A stretch of DNA of 64,000 nucleotides from the NCBI GenBank assembly GCA_910589155.1, contig CAJURY010000003.1, positions 62,001-126,000 of the forward strand, given 5' to 3'. The stretch comes from an uncultured Oscillospiraceae bacterium (GTDB lineage Bacteria; Bacillota; Clostridia; Oscillospirales; Oscillospiraceae). The notes beneath the pieces were generated by a model. It was not told the DNA's origin, ran no database searches, and worked only from the letters and a program-made list of their open reading frames with translations. Numbering within the stretch: the stretch's first letter is position 1; each line of letters opens with the position of its first letter. The position numbers and the translations under genes were made by a program. This document shows positions 58,388-64,000 of this stretch, piece by piece.

Positions 58388-58468
58388 TACAAATTCCTCC
58401 GAACGGTATATAAAAATTTTTGACAAATTCAGGCGTTCGCAGTACAATATTCCTGCGCGCGCTTGTAT

Positions 58469-58498
58469 TTTATATCACAAACAACCTTCCCTTGTCAA
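58469..58498 (-). promoter_or_regulatory. promoter of rplM-rpsI
   Basis: TTGACA and TATAAA with an 18-base spacer on the minus strand, giving a leader of about 75 bases. Confidence 0.65.
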
Positions 58499-58634
58499 CC
58501 GGTTTTTTGAATAAAATCATTTTGCGCCGAAAGAACTCTTGAATACGCTTGAATTCTCTTATATACTCTTAAAATCTCGCGTTCTATTTTTTCGCATTCT
58601 ACGTCTATTATCTCACTTTCTGGGAGGAAAGCTT

Positions 58635-59372
58635 ATGCAAAAACTCATGGGACTCATGCGCCGCTGCGTGGAGGACTATCAGATGATCCAGCCGGGAGAC
58701 AAAATCGCCGTAGGGGTTTCTGGAGGCAAGGATTCTCTGGCGCTTCTGGTACTGCTGGCAGGACTGCGGGGCTATTATACCAATCCCTTTACACTGGAGG
58801 CCGTCACCATCGACATGGGGCTGGGCATGGATTTTTCCCAGGTGGCGGCGCTGTGCGATAAGCTGGAAGTACCCTACACCCAGGTGCATACGGAAATCGG
58901 CCCCATCATTTTTGACTACCGCAAGGAGAAAAATCCCTGCTCCATGTGCGCGAAAATGCGCCGGGGCGCCTTGAATAACGCCATATTGGAGCTTGGCTGC
59001 AACAAAGTCGCCCTGGGGCACCACTATGACGACGCAGTGGAAACTTTTATTATGAGTCTGCTGTTTGAAGGGCGCATTAGCTGCTTTCAGCCGGTGACCT
59101 ATCTGGACAAAACCGGCGTAACCCAAATTCGTCCCATGCTGTATATCCCGGAAAAGACGCTGGATAATTTCGCGGCGCGCATGGCGCTTCCGGTGCTTGT
59201 CAACCGCTGTCCGGCGGACAAGCACACCAAGCGGGAAGAAGTAAAGGAATTGGTCTTCAGCCTGTCCGCCACCTACCCCGACCTGAAAGAACGGGTATTC
59301 GGCGCCATGCAGCGGTTTCCCCTGCCCGCCTGGGAAACGAAAGGCCGATACAATCGGCCAAAGCCGGAATAA
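58635..59372 (+). CDS. TtcA-like tRNA 2-thiocytidine synthetase family protein
   Basis: ATP-dependent tRNA sulfur-transfer enzyme of the TtcA/TilS PP-loop family, 245 residues. The PP-loop is GVSGGKDSLALLVLL; NPCSMCAKMRRG contains the CxxC that binds the iron-sulfur cluster in TtcA, and ALGHHYDDAVETF and NRCPAD carry the remaining conserved residues, including a third Cys. GGGAGG precedes the ATG at 58635. The member of the family cannot be narrowed beyond TtcA-type. Confidence 0.92.
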   Translation: MQKLMGLMRRCVEDYQMIQPGDKIAVGVSGGKDSLALLVLLAGLRGYYTNPFTLEAVTIDMGLGMDFSQVAALCDKLEVPYTQVHTEIGPIIFDYRKEKNPCSMCAKMRRGALNNAILELGCNKVALGHHYDDAVETFIMSLLFEGRISCFQPVTYLDKTGVTQIRPMLYIPEKTLDNFAARMALPVLVNRCPADKHTKREEVKELVFSLSATYPDLKERVFGAMQRFPLPAWETKGRYNRPKPE

Positions 59373-59477
59373 TTGCTTATTTTCCGAAAAAATGATATAC
59401 TAAAGAAAATTCGGTTTTCTAGATTCGCCTGTTTCCATCGGCAACGAATGGCGCGCAAAATCCAATTCTACGCCGCT

Positions 59478-59592
59478 GGGGCAGACCTATGTGTCCGCCT
59501 CTACGACATCTATCTACGACTGTATCAGAAATCGAGCGCGAACAGGCGCACGCGGTAGTAGCGCTCCTACGACGGCATCGGTATTGCGCTTA
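59478..59592. repeat. dispersed intergenic elements, copies 4 and 5
   Basis: GGGGCAGACCTATGTGTCCG (59478 onward) resembles copy 1, and 59560-59592 (CGCTCCTACGACGGCATCGG then TATTGCGC) matches the second half of copy 2. They fill the 290-base gap between ttcA and nadE, which holds no gene. Confidence 0.45.
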
Positions 59593-59666
59593 AAAATCCG
59601 ATGGAACAAAGCGCGCATCCCACGCCTATTTCTGATTGACAACTACAAAATGGAGGTATTTTGCCT

Positions 59667-61623
<1,957 letters not shown>

Positions 61624-61631
<8 letters not shown>

Positions 61632-62271
61632 TGGCTTTTCCCCAAAGACCGTGGATTTTCTTTGGGGCATTCGCATGAACAACAATCGGGAGTGGTTTCT
61701 CACTCACAAGCAGGAGTACCAGCGGTATTTATACGAACCTATGAAGGAGCTGGGGGCGTACCTGTTCGAGCCGTTTCGGGAGGTGCCGGGAATGCAGCTC
61801 AAGGTCAGCCGCATTTACCGGGACGCCCGGCTGCAACATCCCGCTCCTTATAAGGAAAGTCTCTGGATCTGCATTCGCCGGGAGGTGGATTCCTGGGGGG
61901 AGCATCCGGCGCTGTGCTTTGAAATTGTACCGGAGCTGGTGCGCTACGGCTTTGTGCTGTGGCGCCCCCGCCCGGAAGCCATGGAAGCCTTCCGCAAAGA
62001 AATTACCGCAAGGCCGGAGAAATTTTTAAAGCTGCTGGCGGATACGGAAAAAGCGACGGGAATGCCCATGACCTTCGACTGCTACAAACGCCCAAAATCC
62101 TGCGAAAATCCTGCAATCGCGCCGTTTTTCGCCTGGAAAAACAACATCTGCTGCATCAAAGAAGAACCGGTGGGCGAGGAGATTTTCACCCCTGCTCTGG
62201 CAGAGCGCGCCAGACGGCTTCTTACCGTCCTGCTTCCCTGGAACGAATACTGGCAGGGCGTCATTGGATAA
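61624..62271 (+). CDS. DUF2461 family protein
   Basis: A 215-residue member of DUF2461, a widespread family with no established function. The hallmark blocks are NNREWFLTHKQEY, the LKVSRIYRDARL region and KRPKSCENP. The ATG lies inside the nadE stop region, so the two are translationally coupled. No membrane segment or signal peptide is present. Confidence 0.9.
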
Positions 62272-62279
62272 AACATACA

Positions 62280-62313
62280 GACCGGGCGGGGATCTTTTGA
62301 TCCCCGCCCGGTC
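62280..62313 (+). terminator. hairpin after the DUF2461 gene
   Basis: A 15-base-pair perfect stem (GACCGGGCGGGGATC and its complement) with a 4-base loop; no T-run follows. Confidence 0.6.
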
Positions 62314-62624
62314 TGAGACTGTCGGAAAACCCCTGCGAGGTTTTCCGATAATAGGTTTACAGTCTGCCGCGCGCATAATTTGTCCGCCAAAAGCGGACAA
62401 ATTCCACACTTGCAGTCTGAGAAGTATTTTCCGCCACGTACACGCCGCGCCGGAAAATAATTTTGACTTTATTCGCGCCTGCGGGCGCGAACTCTGCGAG
62501 GCTTTTTTGACACACTGCGACCGGGCTGCCGCATTTTTCCGGCGGCGTCGTCACGCATTTTCTATATTTCCTGTCGCTGCAAGCAAACGCCGGACTTTGG
62601 ATATCGAACCCCTCGAAAGCCCTT
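62314..62624. other. palindrome-rich intergenic stretch
   Basis: About 310 bases without a gene. It holds at least three further hairpins: GGAAAACC/GGTTTTCC (62324-62347), AATTTGTCCGC/GCGGACAAATT (62377-62403) and TTCGCGCC/GGGCGCGAA near 62470-62490. Confidence 0.45.
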
Positions 62625-63884
62625 TTATCCTTCCTTCAGCAAATGCGCGCGGATTGCTTTCAGCAAAATAGCTTCCGCCTGCACCTCGTATACCTCAGAC
62701 AGCGCAGGTCGCTCCACTAGATATACGGCGATATTTTCCGGATTGCCCGGATACATGGCGAGAATTTCCCGCATTTCCTCTAAAGTAACGGGGCAAAGAC
62801 CGTTCAGCGTGTCGGCTGTAAAGGGTTCGCTGGCATGGGCTGTCAAGCCGCACCAATAGGTGTCGCCCTCCATCCAAGCGTAAACGTCCAGGTGCAAATC
62901 CGCCTGGGTGACCAGCAGCCCATAGTCGGCGGCGGTCTCCAGCCACGGCTCCGGGTCGCTTGCCCGCGCCGTCTCCAAAGAAAATCTGTGATTTTCCAAG
63001 TGAATGGGAATCTCTTTCGTTTTCTCCAGATAGCGCCACCTGATAATCTCATTGGGGGTATAATACAGTAACACGCCGTCTGCGCTTTTACCAATTGTCA
63101 CATCGCCGGCATCTACCATGAAAGTTTTTTCTCCATCCAGAACCGGCGTGCCCTCCACGATGGCATAGGCGCGCAGGGTAAAAGTGAAAAGGCCGGAAGT
63201 CGGCCCATCGCCCAAGGTGAGAATTTCCGTACTGCCGTCTCCGTCCAGATCAAAGCAGACAGGGGGCGCAATATTATTGTGCGCGTTCAAGGGCAGCATC
63301 TTGTTGGGCGTTACAATACTATAAAAGGTGCTGTAGGTCGGCGCGCTCCCGGAAGCCCAAGCGTATTTTGTGGCCACAAGGAAAATCCGCCCCCCTGTTT
63401 CCTTGTAAAAGCCGGGAGGCGTTTGCTCCAGCACATAGAAAATGCCCGGCTCGTTCAATTCGCGCTGAAAATCCTCGCAGGTGAGGACGCTTTCATCAGC
63501 GACCCGCTGCGCAAGGGAAACCTTGACGCTGCACTGCTGATTGGAGGCAACGCTGTCGTGAATCTCAATGAGCACATCGTCCTTGAAATATAAGGACTGG
63601 TAATCATTGGCTTCCAACGCAAAGCCCTCCGCTTTCAGCTCGTCCGTATAGGCCTGCATCTGCCAGGGCGCGACGTTTTGGTAGTCCGCGCCGTAGCTTT
63701 TTTCCCGAAGCACCAAAAAATCCGGCAGAAAATCCGCCAATTCTGCTGGATCGCTGGGTTCAGAAGGGTCGTCCTTCTGTTCCGTCTCCCCGGAAGGCGC
63801 GGGGCGGGGTTCCTCTTTTCCCGTTCTATCTTCGCAGCCGGCAAGCAGCAATAGCGCCAATAAAATAAAAAGCAGTCGTTTCAT
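62625..63884 (-). CDS. hypothetical lipoprotein with calcium-loop-like motif
   Basis: Not recognised as a named family. The 419-residue protein has a signal peptide with lipobox LLLAGC, a Pro/Glu/Ser-rich linker (about residues 22-50) and a large mature domain. PPVCFDLDGDGSTEILTLGDG in the middle resembles a calcium-binding FG-GAP or dockerin-type loop. GGGAGG precedes the ATG. It stands alone and is probably anchored on the outer face of the membrane; ligand unknown. Confidence 0.75.
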   Translation of the reverse strand: MKRLLFILLALLLLAGCEDRTGKEEPRPAPSGETEQKDDPSEPSDPAELADFLPDFLVLREKSYGADYQNVAPWQMQAYTDELKAEGFALEANDYQSLYFKDDVLIEIHDSVASNQQCSVKVSLAQRVADESVLTCEDFQRELNEPGIFYVLEQTPPGFYKETGGRIFLVATKYAWASGSAPTYSTFYSIVTPNKMLPLNAHNNIAPPVCFDLDGDGSTEILTLGDGPTSGLFTFTLRAYAIVEGTPVLDGEKTFMVDAGDVTIGKSADGVLLYYTPNEIIRWRYLEKTKEIPIHLENHRFSLETARASDPEPWLETAADYGLLVTQADLHLDVYAWMEGDTYWCGLTAHASEPFTADTLNGLCPVTLEEMREILAMYPGNPENIAVYLVERPALSEVYEVQAEAILLKAIRAHLLKEG

Positions 63885-64000
63885 ACGATCCTCCCTGTAC
63901 GCAGACGATTCTTTTCAATTGTATACTGCCATAATTAGCCGGAAATGTCAACAACCAGGAAATGGTAATTCACAAAAGAGCATTTTTTGCATAGGAATGG

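Overview
The window looks like a chromosomal segment of a gut-type Clostridia (Bacillota), most likely an Oscillospirales/Ruminococcaceae-like anaerobe. The evidence is indirect: strong Shine-Dalgarno sites, very regular TTGACA-17-TATAAT promoters, the rpmG-secE-nusG-rplK-rplA and rplM-rpsI operons, YesMN/YesL regulators, a LytTR-DUF3021 pair, SLH and GH25 cell-wall proteins, a sodium-pumping decarboxylase, and fairly GC-rich coding sequence. No rRNA, CRISPR array, insertion sequence or intact prophage was seen. The left edge cuts a cca gene; no gene crosses the right edge.

Layout. 0-3.7 kb (minus): cca, glyS, plsC. 4-5 kb: a C39-like lipoprotein. 5.2-12.3 kb: a PEP/pyruvate/oxaloacetate node with pckA, a four-subunit Na+-translocating decarboxylase (alpha, gamma, biotin carrier, beta) and, on the other strand, pyk. 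12.3-15.5 kb: a small membrane protein, a compact type I toxin-antitoxin-like locus missed by ordinary ORF calling, an M29 aminopeptidase, and an XRE regulator divergent from a frameshifted small gene with three matching operator sites. 15.6-21.3 kb: CapA-like protein, LytTR/DUF3021, GH25 lysozyme, manA and fructokinase. 21.5-28.2 kb: yesM-yesN-solute-binding lipoprotein-yesL without a permease, phosphohexomutase and tRNA-Val(CAC). 28.3-37.4 kb (minus): a 42-residue peptide gene with its own strong promoter, SLH-NlpC/P60 protein, exoA, mazF without mazE, D-lactate dehydrogenase-like protein, alr, a lipoprotein, nnrD and an MglB-like binding protein.

37.5-42.5 kb: an operon of MBOAT acyltransferase, SGNH-like partner, amino-acid adenylating enzyme and carrier protein (a dlt-like acylation system), then a 3-methyladenine glycosylase. 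42.5-44.2 kb: a promoter-cobalamin riboswitch-terminator unit with no convincing gene, next to a CLC antiporter. 44.4-47.8 kb: low-molecular-weight phosphatase, aldo/keto reductase, and a metal module (CsoR, His-rich protein, CooT) with a recognisable CsoR-type operator. 47.8-51.3 kb: an isolated amidase-holin pair and the ribosomal/Sec/NusG operon. 51.4-57.3 kb: alkD, ruvX, then a four-gene block (GGDEF/EAL remnant, CotH, DUF4956, VTC domain) in which every gene is broken, plus an Hpt protein. 57.5-64 kb: rpsI, rplM, ttcA-like gene, nadE, DUF2461 and a lipoprotein.

The items most worth a second look are the type I toxin-antitoxin-like locus (12.98-13.36 kb), the orphan cobalamin riboswitch (42.49-42.90 kb), the metal module with its operator (45.95-46.97 kb), the co-ordinated decay of the VTC/DUF4956/CotH/EAL block, and the 42-residue peptide gene at 28.4 kb. 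All functions are read from the sequence and from knowledge of the families; no database search was run.
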